Source of the DNA: Mucilaginibacter sp. dw_454
GTDB taxonomy: Bacteria; Bacteroidota; Bacteroidia; Sphingobacteriales; Sphingobacteriaceae
Direction of reading: 5' to 3'
Length of the DNA: 64,000 nucleotides
NCBI RefSeq assembly: GCF_018449775.1
Contig: NZ_JAAVVB010000001.1
Coordinates: 186,001 to 250,000, forward strand
This document shows, piece after piece, positions 22,631 to 30,988 of the stretch. The notes beneath the pieces were generated by a model. The model did no database searches. It was given only the letters and a program-made list of their open reading frames with translations, and was not told the DNA's origin. Position numbers and translations under genes: made by a program. Position 1 is the stretch's first letter. The number at the start of each line of letters is the position of its first letter.

Positions 22631-23596
22631 TTATTCCCGGCCGATCTGGCGGGGGAGCAGGTCAAATCTTTTTTTGAACGCTGCTGAGAAATGATGCGGG
22701 TTTTTATAACCCACGGCTTCCGAAACCTCATTCACTGTCCTGCCCTGTTGTAATAATAGGTAAGCCCGGTCCATCCGCACCTGAGCGAGGTAACCGAATA
22801 CGGTCTGATTAAACAATGACTTGAAACCTTTTTTGAGTTTGAAATCATTGAGACCGGTTTTCCGGGCCAGTTCGATCAGCGAGCAGGGGGTCTGTATATT
22901 GGCTTCAACGATATCCCGCGCCTCGTGGAGTTTATCAATATCTGCCTGGCTGAAACTGGTTACGGCCGCCTGTTTGTTTTCAATCCTTTCCAATTGCAGC
23001 GACAGCATTTCCAATATTTTACTTTCCAGGAAGATCCGGCGGATATACTCCGGCTGCCCGGCCTGCATCATTTCTTTAACCAGGATACCCAGTCGGCTAC
23101 CCGTTGGCTCGTTCATGGTCAGCAGGGTCAGGTTTTCCTCCCCGCCGCCTTCAAACCGGTCGGGGAGGAGGTCCTTGCCTAATAATTTCCGCACAAAACG
23201 CCGCGTCAGGCAGATGGTAAACGCCGTCGAAGGTTTCGCAACCAGGAGTTCTGCTACTAGCGCATCGCTGTACAGCATCTGATATTCCTTTTTCTTCATC
23301 TGGATCTTTTCCCGCTCCGGCCCGAAGGAAGTGCTGATCTCTCCTGAAAGTACAAAGCTCATTAACCAGCAAAAGCTGTCGCACTGCAGTTTCATCTGGC
23401 AGGGGCCGTTCATTTTAAAATCCGTGCTCAGCAGACAGGCCCCCTCAAACCACACTTCCTTGAGCCGGATCTGGCCACCCCCGGCATTGACCGTCGATTC
23501 CCGTTTTTGCAGTCCGGCGGCGCTGCCGAACTCTTTGGGATAGGAGAGATCGAGGTAAGATAGATGGTCCGGCAGGGAGGTAAAGGTGATGTGCAT
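22631..23596 (-). CDS. AraC-family regulator (PchR-like) of the haem/iron operon
   Basis: This 321-residue protein has a sensor N-terminal part (about 1-220) and an AraC DNA-binding C-terminus reading LIELARKTGLNDFKLKKGF, then VSEAVGYKNPHHFSAAFKKRF. This KLKKGFK type is that of PchR-like iron regulators, which sense ferri-siderophores. It is divergent from the TonB receptor gene. Two 13-bp direct repeats spaced 21 bp lie directly upstream of its own ATG, consistent with autoregulation and control of the receptor operon. Confidence 0.9.
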   Translation of the reverse strand: MHITFTSLPDHLSYLDLSYPKEFGSAAGLQKRESTVNAGGGQIRLKEVWFEGACLLSTDFKMNGPCQMKLQCDSFCWLMSFVLSGEISTSFGPEREKIQMKKKEYQMLYSDALVAELLVAKPSTAFTICLTRRFVRKLLGKDLLPDRFEGGGEENLTLLTMNEPTGSRLGILVKEMMQAGQPEYIRRIFLESKILEMLSLQLERIENKQAAVTSFSQADIDKLHEARDIVEANIQTPCSLIELARKTGLNDFKLKKGFKSLFNQTVFGYLAQVRMDRAYLLLQQGRTVNEVSEAVGYKNPHHFSAAFKKRFDLLPRQIGRE

Positions 23597-23600
23597 AAAA

Positions 23601-23634
23601 TCCGTTCAGCGTTGAAATCAATCCGGTCAGCGTT
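23601..23634. promoter_or_regulatory. 21-bp-spaced direct repeats, AraC operator candidate
   Basis: TCCGTTCAGCGTT (23601-23613) and TCCGGTCAGCGTT (23622-23634) differ at one of 13 bases and are spaced exactly 21 bp, two turns of the helix. They lie between the araC gene (ATG at 23596) and the TonB receptor gene. Confidence 0.65.
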
Positions 23635-23669
23635 AGGCTGACGTTTAAATCTACCGCAAATTTGCGACA

Positions 23670-23692
23670 TTATTTTTAATTAGTCTAAATAA
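23670..23692. promoter_or_regulatory. Fur-box-like site at the start of the haem/iron TonB receptor
   Basis: TTATTTTTA and TCTAAATAA surround a 5-base spacer at 23670-23692. This 9-5-9 inverted layout matches the site before the siderophore receptor (28357-28379). It touches the ATG at 23692, so a bound repressor would block initiation. Confidence 0.55.
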
Positions 23693-25938
23693 TGATAAAA
23701 CAATTTACGCTGGCTATATTTCTGCTGTTAATTACGGTATCGACGCTCCCGGCACAAAATATGGGCACCCTGCAGGGTAAAGTGCTCACCAAAGATGGCC
23801 AGCCCGCTGTTGGTGTTAGCGTCTTTTTAGTCAATACGACTTACGGGGCGGCGACAGATGAGCGTGGTTCATTTCTTTTAAAAGCTAAAGCCGGGACTTA
23901 CCAAATGCGGCTGACTGCCCTGGACATACTAACCCAAAAGCAAAGCATTAACATAACTGCCGGCAAAACGATCCAACTGCCTGATATAATCATTGAACTC
24001 AGTTCCTTCCAGCTCAAAGATGTAGTGGTTACCGGGCAATATGCCGCGCAGTCGCTCAAAAATTCAGTTTATATGGTACGGACGATCACCAATGAGCAAA
24101 TCCGATTGCAGAACCCGACCAAGGTGGAGGATGTATTGCAGCAGCAATTAGGCTTTCGTTTCAGTAATGACATGACCTTGGGCACGGCTAATGTGGTGAT
24201 GAATGGCGTAGCCGGCCAGCGGGTGAAGATCCTGATCGACGGCGTTCCCTTGCTGGACCGGCTGGAAACGCGTGAAAGCCTGAACCAGATCGATATCAAC
24301 AATATTGACCATATAGAGATCGTGGACGGTCCGATGTCGGTCAGCTACGGCAGCGACGCCCTGGGCGGCGTGATCAACCTGATCACCAAGAAACCTTCAG
24401 GGGACCGATTGGACATCAGCGGAAAAGTGCTGGAAGAAACTGCCGGCAAGAATTACAAGGGCTTTAAAGGCAGCGGTAACCACCTGGAGAACCTGGGCCT
24501 GAACTGGGGGCACGGGAGCTGGCAACTGGGCGGCAATTTCACCCGGAACTTCTTTGACGGTGCAGTACAGGGCTGGCTGCCCAAAGACCAGTACCTGGGC
24601 AATGCGGTATTGGGCTACCGGACCAACAAGCTGCACATTTGGTATCGACTCGATGGGGAAAATGATATCCTGCGCAGCGATGGTACGCCTAACCCCAATA
24701 CCGCTATCGAAACCGATGCCCATTATATCACCTATCGCTGGATGCATCAATTGCAGGGAGACTGGACGGCATCCGACCGTTTAAGTTTCAATAGTGCAGC
24801 TTCCTACACCGATTACAGCCGCCGGACACAGACAACAACGCTCAATACGCTCACCGGCGACCGCCGGCTGACGACTGGTACAGGCGAACAAGACGAATCG
24901 ATTTTTGATACCAAGTTTTTTAAGACAACGGCGCAATACCGCGCCGCCGGCCAACTGTTGCTGCAGCCGGGTGTGGAGGTCAACCTGACCGGCAGCAGCG
25001 GTGCCCGGATGCTGGGGTCACCCACGGTCAATGACTACGCCTTCTTCATTTCCGGCGAATGGAAACCAACCACTTTTCTGAGCCTGAGGCCTGGTGTCCG
25101 CTTCAATAAAAATTCGGTTTATGACGCGCCGCCGGCCATTCCATCTTTCAATGCAAAGATCAGCCTTACTAAAACAGTTGACCTGCGCCTGGGCTACGCC
25201 CGTGGTTTCCGGGCGCCATCGCTGAGCGAACTTTATTTTGATTTTCACGACGCCAGCCACAATATTGACGGCAATCCCAACCTCAAAGCGGAGTATTCCA
25301 ACAGTTTTACCAGTTCCCTGAGTTTTCAACCAACCGGCATTGGCCCGGTAAAATGGCGGTCATCGCTCAGCGGGTTCTTTAATGCATTTGATAACCTCAT
25401 CACCAACGGTTATCTCTCCACCGGGAATCAGAACCTGACCTATATCAATATTGATAAAGCCAAAACTGCCGGCGCGAACCTGGATAACACCTTCACCTAT
25501 AAAGAGCTGGAAGCACGTATCGGCTTCGCCTATACCGGCCTTTACAGTCCCTTGGATGATGCCCCGGTAGCGGATGTCCGTTATAGCTGGTATCCCGAGG
25601 TCAGCAGTACGATAATGTACCATCTCAAAAAGTTAAAAGGCGATGTGAGCCTGTTCTATAAATATAACGGCACCTTGCCGGTCTATGAGCTGGACCCGAA
25701 TAATGCCGGTGTCATCCACCTGGCCAAACGCTCGGCTTACAGCCTGGCCGACCTGAGCCTGAACAAACAATTCCGCCAGCTGACCTTTTCCTGCGGCGTC
25801 AGGAACCTTTTTAACGTCACCAATGTCAACAACACCTCGCTCAATGTCGGAGGTGCGCACAGCACCGGAGGGCCGGTACCGCTTGGTTATGGCCGGTCTT
25901 ATTTCCTGGGCCTGAGCTTTCAATTCCGCAAATATTAA
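23692..25938 (+). CDS. TonB-dependent outer-membrane receptor of the HmuY operon
   Basis: This 748-residue receptor has a signal peptide ending LPAQ (about residue 22). A carboxypeptidase-regulatory-like beta domain follows (about 25-110), then a TonB plug (about 125-235, with VLIDGVPLLDRLETR and GPMSVSYGSDALGGVINLITKK shown by IEIVDGPMSVSYGSDALGG), and a 22-strand barrel ending FLGLSFQFRKY. The next gene encodes HmuY, so the likely cargo is haem. The operon is flanked by a PchR-like AraC gene and a Fur-box-like site. Confidence 0.93.
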   Translation: MIKQFTLAIFLLLITVSTLPAQNMGTLQGKVLTKDGQPAVGVSVFLVNTTYGAATDERGSFLLKAKAGTYQMRLTALDILTQKQSINITAGKTIQLPDIIIELSSFQLKDVVVTGQYAAQSLKNSVYMVRTITNEQIRLQNPTKVEDVLQQQLGFRFSNDMTLGTANVVMNGVAGQRVKILIDGVPLLDRLETRESLNQIDINNIDHIEIVDGPMSVSYGSDALGGVINLITKKPSGDRLDISGKVLEETAGKNYKGFKGSGNHLENLGLNWGHGSWQLGGNFTRNFFDGAVQGWLPKDQYLGNAVLGYRTNKLHIWYRLDGENDILRSDGTPNPNTAIETDAHYITYRWMHQLQGDWTASDRLSFNSAASYTDYSRRTQTTTLNTLTGDRRLTTGTGEQDESIFDTKFFKTTAQYRAAGQLLLQPGVEVNLTGSSGARMLGSPTVNDYAFFISGEWKPTTFLSLRPGVRFNKNSVYDAPPAIPSFNAKISLTKTVDLRLGYARGFRAPSLSELYFDFHDASHNIDGNPNLKAEYSNSFTSSLSFQPTGIGPVKWRSSLSGFFNAFDNLITNGYLSTGNQNLTYINIDKAKTAGANLDNTFTYKELEARIGFAYTGLYSPLDDAPVADVRYSWYPEVSSTIMYHLKKLKGDVSLFYKYNGTLPVYELDPNNAGVIHLAKRSAYSLADLSLNKQFRQLTFSCGVRNLFNVTNVNNTSLNVGGAHSTGGPVPLGYGRSYFLGLSFQFRKY

Positions 25939-25968
25939 TCAAATCCAAATCATAAAAAAATCCATCAA

Positions 25969-27342
25969 ATGAAAAAACTACTTTACCTCGTATTGGGAAC
26001 TGTGCTAAGCTTAGGGGCTTGTAAAAAAAGCGACCCTCCTTTACCGGATAATACACTGAATTTCTCGGCCTCGGCACAGGGCTTTGATGCCGCATCCACC
26101 TCGGCAACCGTCACGCTTAACCTGAGCCGCGCTACAAACGTCGCCATCCCGGTTAGCATTAGCCTGGCCACCAGCGGCGTTACCTACGGCACCGAATTTA
26201 CAACCGATCCGGCAGCAACCAACGGCACGATCACTTTAACCATACCTGCCGGGGGCACTTCTGCATCTTTTAAGGTCAATAAAGCTGCCGGCGTATTTCT
26301 GAACGGTAATGAATACCTGAACCTTACGTTGAAATCGGCTGGCAGCTCTATTGTACTGGGTACGACCAATGCGCTGAAATTAAGCTTTGCCGCGATCACC
26401 TCTACCGGCTCGTCCCTGACCCTGAACGGTGGCGACGGCGGTGCCGCCGCGGTGAACTCGGTTTTTGTCGACCTGAGTGCCAATAGCCAAACCTCGGTGC
26501 TGCGTTCCAGCTGGGACCTGGGATTCTATAACGGTGACGACTTTCGTGTGATCCTGAACAATTCCGCCGCAGCCTCGGTCGTGGCGGTCAATAAAACCGA
26601 TATCAATACCGTCTCTGCCAGTGACATCAATCTGGCCGACCTGGAACTGGGCTTTGGTAAAGGCACCTTTACTATCTATGATGATGTGAACGGCGACCTG
26701 ACCAAAACCGCTATCCCGCAAATTTCAGCAACGGATGCCAGCAATAAAGTTTATGTAATCAATCGTGCCGGTGGTTCGGGTACCACCGCGGCAGCGGCCG
26801 ATCTGATCAAGATCCGCGTTCTGCGCACCACTGCCGGCGCCTACACCTTGCAATATGCCAGGCTGAATGAAACTACGTTTAAAACGGTAACGATCACCAA
26901 GAACCCGGCCTATAACTTCAACTTTATTTCCTTTGATACAGGCGCCGCGGTTAATGTGGAACCCGCCAAGGACCATTGGGATATCGAGTGGACCTACAGT
27001 ATTTACTACACCGGCACGACACCTTACGCATTCTCAGACCTGGTGTTTTCCAACTACCTGGGCAATGTGCAGACCGCCGAAGTGCTGACCAGCAGTGTAA
27101 CTTATGATGCCTTCGCCGAAGCTAACTTAACCGCCATTACTTTGTTGCCCGGCCGTAACACCATCAGCTCCAACTGGCGGGCGACTACCGGCACCATCGG
27201 TGTAAAAACAGATCGTTTTTATATCATCAAAGATGCCGCCGGCAATATCTACAAACTCAAATTTATCAGCTTTATTACCCAGGATGGCGGTACCCGCGGC
27301 TATCCGAAAATTCAGTACGCTTTAGTTAAAAAAGGCGCTTAA
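25969..27342 (+). CDS. hmuY: HmuY-like haem-binding lipoprotein
   Basis: This 457-residue lipoprotein has the lipobox LGAC with Cys18 as the lipid anchor. An N-terminal Calx-beta/immunoglobulin-like part (about 35-130) precedes a C-terminal HmuY-like domain that contains SSWDLGFYNGDDFRV and HWDIEWTYSIYY. It is about twice as long as Porphyromonas HmuY, so the N-terminal part is an addition. HmuY scavenges haem at the cell surface and hands it to the TonB receptor encoded just upstream (30-bp gap). Confidence 0.85.
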   Translation: MKKLLYLVLGTVLSLGACKKSDPPLPDNTLNFSASAQGFDAASTSATVTLNLSRATNVAIPVSISLATSGVTYGTEFTTDPAATNGTITLTIPAGGTSASFKVNKAAGVFLNGNEYLNLTLKSAGSSIVLGTTNALKLSFAAITSTGSSLTLNGGDGGAAAVNSVFVDLSANSQTSVLRSSWDLGFYNGDDFRVILNNSAAASVVAVNKTDINTVSASDINLADLELGFGKGTFTIYDDVNGDLTKTAIPQISATDASNKVYVINRAGGSGTTAAAADLIKIRVLRTTAGAYTLQYARLNETTFKTVTITKNPAYNFNFISFDTGAAVNVEPAKDHWDIEWTYSIYYTGTTPYAFSDLVFSNYLGNVQTAEVLTSSVTYDAFAEANLTAITLLPGRNTISSNWRATTGTIGVKTDRFYIIKDAAGNIYKLKFISFITQDGGTRGYPKIQYALVKKGA

Positions 27343-27353
27343 TTCAAAAAATC

Positions 27354-28274
27354 ATGAAAAGAAAACAACAATTTTACCTATGGCTTGGCCTGGCTGTGCT
27401 GGCCCTGCCCGCAACGGCACAATCCAAACTGGAACAAGACCGCCAGGCGATCAAAGCCCTGGGTGGCTTTTATAAAGTCAACTTTGACTATACCGAAACC
27501 TTCGCGCCGGACACGGCTTATAAATTCCACCCGGCTTATCATGCCTCGGGCTATGAATGGGCGGTGGTAGAAGAAGAATCACCTAAAAAGATCGTGATCC
27601 AGCACCTGCTGGTGACCGGTGACAGTTCGGTCATCAAACACTGGCGCGAGGACTGGGTATATGAAGAACCGCAGTTGCTAACATTCGAAAAGGACAATAC
27701 TTGGAAAAAAACCAATCTAACGGTAGCCGAAGTCAAGGGTCGCTGGGTACAAAAGGTGTTCCAGGTGGATGATGGTCCGCGCTATGAAAGCATAGGGACC
27801 TGGGTGCATGTCGACGGCCGGCATGAATGGCACAGTGAAACGGATTCGCCGCTGCCGCGCCGCGAATTTACCAAACGCAGCGATTATAATATCCTGCGTC
27901 GCGGTAACCGCATTTACCTGACCACTAACGGCTGGATGTTTGAGCAGGACAACCAAAAGATCGTCCGCTCTGATAAAGGCGACCAGCTCTTGGCCCGCGA
28001 AAAAGGCTACGAGGAATTTACCCGCGCCGATGAAAGCAAATTCAAATTCGCCGAAGGCTGGTGGCAGCAACAGCGCGGCTACTGGACCACCGTGCGCCAG
28101 GTTTGGGACGAGGCTTATGCTGCACACCCCGACATCAGCTTAAAAAGTAAAGTCGATGGTAAATTACTCTATGAAACTTTATTTGCCCAGTCCGATCAGG
28201 CAGTCAAGGAAAAGTGGGATGCCGCCCGGACCAAAGCCGCTGTCCGCAAGGTGATCGACAGTTACCTGACCTAA
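27354..28274 (+). CDS. DUF6607-like secreted protein of the haem operon
   Basis: This 306-residue protein has a signal peptide ending PATAQ (about residue 22). The mature part has many Trp/Tyr residues, for example ALGGFYKVNFDYTETFAPD and HWREDWVYEEPQLLTFEKD shown by YTETFA and HWREDWVYEE. It resembles the DUF6607 family often found with HmuY-type haem genes in Bacteroidetes. Its function is unknown; secretion and operon position 12 bp after hmuY suggest a periplasmic or surface haem-uptake role. A terminator follows at 28297. Confidence 0.75.
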   Translation: MKRKQQFYLWLGLAVLALPATAQSKLEQDRQAIKALGGFYKVNFDYTETFAPDTAYKFHPAYHASGYEWAVVEEESPKKIVIQHLLVTGDSSVIKHWREDWVYEEPQLLTFEKDNTWKKTNLTVAEVKGRWVQKVFQVDDGPRYESIGTWVHVDGRHEWHSETDSPLPRREFTKRSDYNILRRGNRIYLTTNGWMFEQDNQKIVRSDKGDQLLAREKGYEEFTRADESKFKFAEGWWQQQRGYWTTVRQVWDEAYAAHPDISLKSKVDGKLLYETLFAQSDQAVKEKWDAARTKAAVRKVIDSYLT

Positions 28275-28296
28275 AATAAATTATACCAATTACAAA

Positions 28297-28323
28297 GCCC
28301 TGTCTGACCCGGCGGGGCTTTGC
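28297..28323 (+). terminator. Terminator-like hairpin after the haem operon
   Basis: AAAGCCC (28297-28303) pairs with GGGCTTT (28316-28322), extended inward by T-G and G-C pairs. No long T tract follows, so efficiency is uncertain. Confidence 0.5.
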
Positions 28324-28356
28324 AATTCATTCTTTACAACATGATCGTCATTGTTT

Positions 28357-28379
28357 TTATTTGGATTTATTCTAAATAA
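28357..28379. promoter_or_regulatory. Fur-box-like site before the siderophore receptors
   Basis: TTATTTGGA (28357-28365) and TCTAAATAA (28371-28379) form a 9-5-9 inverted repeat with one mismatch. It lies upstream of a TTACTTTG -7-like box near 28385-28392 and the receptor ATG at 28522. The same pattern is present at 23670-23692. Confidence 0.65.
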
Positions 28380-28521
28380 CTATTTACTTTGCTCAATAAT
28401 TAAAATGCCGATGCCTATGTAACCAGCCGATACGCCACAAAAAAACCCGGTGATCTGTCTCCAAACTTCACACCGGGCGAATCAACAGATTGTTCAACCC
28501 ATTAATTATTCCTTCAAAACT

Positions 28522-30984
28522 ATGAATTCTTTACTATGTAGTAAAAGATTTACGCTCTTTATCACCTTTATTACGTTAATGACCATCTCGATGGTTGCCT
28601 CTGCCCAAAACGGCAGTATCAGCGGTACCGTCAAAACATCCGATGGCAGCCCGGCCGAAGCGGTAAGCGTGGCCATCCAGGGTACCTCAAAAGGCACCAC
28701 CACCGACCAAAACGGCCATTATCAACTCCGAAATATCAAACCCGGCAGCTTTGTATTGGTCGCTTCGCTGATCGGGCTGGAAAAGCAGCAACAAAATGTT
28801 GAATTTGGATCAGGTGACAAAAGAGCGATTGACTTTGTCCTGAAAGAAAATGCCGCACAGTTAAATGAAGTGGTCATTTCCTCCCGCAATAGTAACAAAG
28901 TGAATCAGCAGGTGGCCAAGATGCCACTGAAGAACCTGGAGAATCCGCAGGTTTATAATTCGGTGTCCGCCGACCTGATCAAACAGCAGGGGATCGTGAA
29001 TTTTGACGATGCGCTAAAGAATGTGCCGGGTATCGCCCGCACCTGGGAATCGACCGGCCGCAGCGGTGATGGTACGGCCTATTTTGCCCTGCGGGGATTT
29101 GAAGCGCAGCCTTCTTTGGTCAACGGGCTGCCCAGCTTTACCAACGGCGATCTGGACCCGGCCGATATCGAGCAGATCGATGTGCTGAAAGGCCCGTCGG
29201 GAACCTTATTCGGCGGCGCGGTGTACCAATACGGCGGTATCATCAATGTGGTGACCAAGAAGCCCTACTTTACCACCGGCGGCGAGATCACCTACAATAT
29301 GGGCAGCTTTGGTATGAACCGGGTTTCAGCCGACTATAATACCCCGCTGAGCACCACCGAAAAGATCGCCCTGCGCATCAATACCGCTTATGGCACCCAG
29401 AACAGTTTCCAGGATGCCGGTTATAAAAAGACTTTCTTTTTTGCGCCTGCGCTGACCTACCAGGTGAATGATAAGCTTTCTTTTGATGTGCTGGTGGAAG
29501 CCATGCAGGAAGAACGCGCGGTAGCCCCGGTATTCTTTAATTCGGACCGCAGCCGGCCCTTGTTTTATAAAAGTATCGCATCATTAGGTTTAGATAATTT
29601 CCAGTCCTTCACCAGCAATGACCTGCCGATCAAAAACCCGCGCTTTAATATGCAGGCGCAGATGAACTATAAAATATCTCCCGGCTGGAACTCGCAGACC
29701 GTGCTGTCCCGCAGCAGTTCGCAAGCTAAAGGCTATTACGGCTATATCTTCGGGAACAAGCCACTGACCTATGATGCTTCGGGTAATCCGTTGACATATG
29801 ATGAAAACCTGTTCGAGCAGGATATCCATAAGGAAGATTATACCACCAATACTTTTGATATCCAGCAAAACTTTAACGGTGACTTTAAAATCGGCAGCGT
29901 GCGCAACCGCGTATTGGTCGGCCTGGATTATTTTAACAGCAATATCATTGATAACGGTACCGGCTACGCGGCCATGCGCTATGTGACCCCGCAGGGCGGG
30001 ATCGAACAGGTAGATCCTTTACACCCGGTGTATGCCACGCAGAACTCGGTGGACAGCTTACTGGCCCATTCTGGTGCCAGCCATAGCAACAGCAGCTACA
30101 GTACGGCGGCGGTCTATGTGTCGGATGTAATCAACTTTACTCCTAACTTTTCGGCGATGCTGAGCCTGCGCGGCGACTATTTCAATTCTAAAGGCGAGCA
30201 TGGCGACCCTTCGGATGATTTTCACCAGTTCGCCCTGTCGCCCAAATTCGGTATCGTTTACCAGCCGATCCCGGATCAGCTTTCCCTGTTCGCGAACTAT
30301 ATGAACGCCTTTACCAACGTAGCGCCCATGGAAGTGACCGATGCGAGCGGCAACAATCCGAAGATCAAATCCTTTAAACCGGAGCATGCCGACCAGTATG
30401 AGTTCGGCGTGAAGACCGATCTGTTCTCGGATAAGCTGTCGTTAACGGCGTCTTATTACAATATCAAACTGGCGAACCGCGTTACGCCGCTGACTGATAA
30501 TATCAACGATTATGATCAGCGTGGCGCCGTAAGAAGCAAAGGCTTCGAATTGAGCCTGGACGCTAACCCGGTTACCGGCCTGAACCTGATCGCCGGTTAC
30601 AGCCATAACCATGTTTACAATATCGTAGGCACGGCAGGTGACTTCTACACCACACCAGGCCGCGCACCGGGAGGCCAGGGTCCGCAGGACCTGGCCAATC
30701 TCTGGCTGACCTATAAGTTTCAGCATGGCAGCCTGAAAGATTTTGGTTTTGGCCTGGGCGGTAATTATGCCGGCGTGTACCACGTCATTGATAACTACGT
30801 GACCGGGAATTTCGACCTGCCGGGCTATGCCGTAGTCAACGCCAGCGTATTTTATAATTCAGGGCATGTGCGGATCACTCTGAATGGGAACAATTTGACG
30901 GACAAAAAGTATTATATCGGCTACTGGTCGGTTAACCCGCAGCTACCAGTGAACTATACCGCCAGCATCGCCTATAAATTTTAA
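28522..30984 (+). CDS. TonB-dependent ferric-siderophore receptor 1
   Basis: This 820-residue receptor starts at the ATG at 28522, which gives a proper signal peptide ending ASAQ; a longer frame upstream would run through the promoter. A carboxypeptidase-regulatory domain (about 33-110), a plug with IEQIDVLKGPSGTLFGG (about 225-240) and a siderophore-type barrel follow, ending TASIAYKF. The second receptor gene begins 4 bp later. No siderophore synthesis genes are nearby, so it probably imports siderophores made by others. Confidence 0.93.
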   Translation: MNSLLCSKRFTLFITFITLMTISMVASAQNGSISGTVKTSDGSPAEAVSVAIQGTSKGTTTDQNGHYQLRNIKPGSFVLVASLIGLEKQQQNVEFGSGDKRAIDFVLKENAAQLNEVVISSRNSNKVNQQVAKMPLKNLENPQVYNSVSADLIKQQGIVNFDDALKNVPGIARTWESTGRSGDGTAYFALRGFEAQPSLVNGLPSFTNGDLDPADIEQIDVLKGPSGTLFGGAVYQYGGIINVVTKKPYFTTGGEITYNMGSFGMNRVSADYNTPLSTTEKIALRINTAYGTQNSFQDAGYKKTFFFAPALTYQVNDKLSFDVLVEAMQEERAVAPVFFNSDRSRPLFYKSIASLGLDNFQSFTSNDLPIKNPRFNMQAQMNYKISPGWNSQTVLSRSSSQAKGYYGYIFGNKPLTYDASGNPLTYDENLFEQDIHKEDYTTNTFDIQQNFNGDFKIGSVRNRVLVGLDYFNSNIIDNGTGYAAMRYVTPQGGIEQVDPLHPVYATQNSVDSLLAHSGASHSNSSYSTAAVYVSDVINFTPNFSAMLSLRGDYFNSKGEHGDPSDDFHQFALSPKFGIVYQPIPDQLSLFANYMNAFTNVAPMEVTDASGNNPKIKSFKPEHADQYEFGVKTDLFSDKLSLTASYYNIKLANRVTPLTDNINDYDQRGAVRSKGFELSLDANPVTGLNLIAGYSHNHVYNIVGTAGDFYTTPGRAPGGQGPQDLANLWLTYKFQHGSLKDFGFGLGGNYAGVYHVIDNYVTGNFDLPGYAVVNASVFYNSGHVRITLNGNNLTDKKYYIGYWSVNPQLPVNYTASIAYKF

Positions 30985-30988
30985 AATC

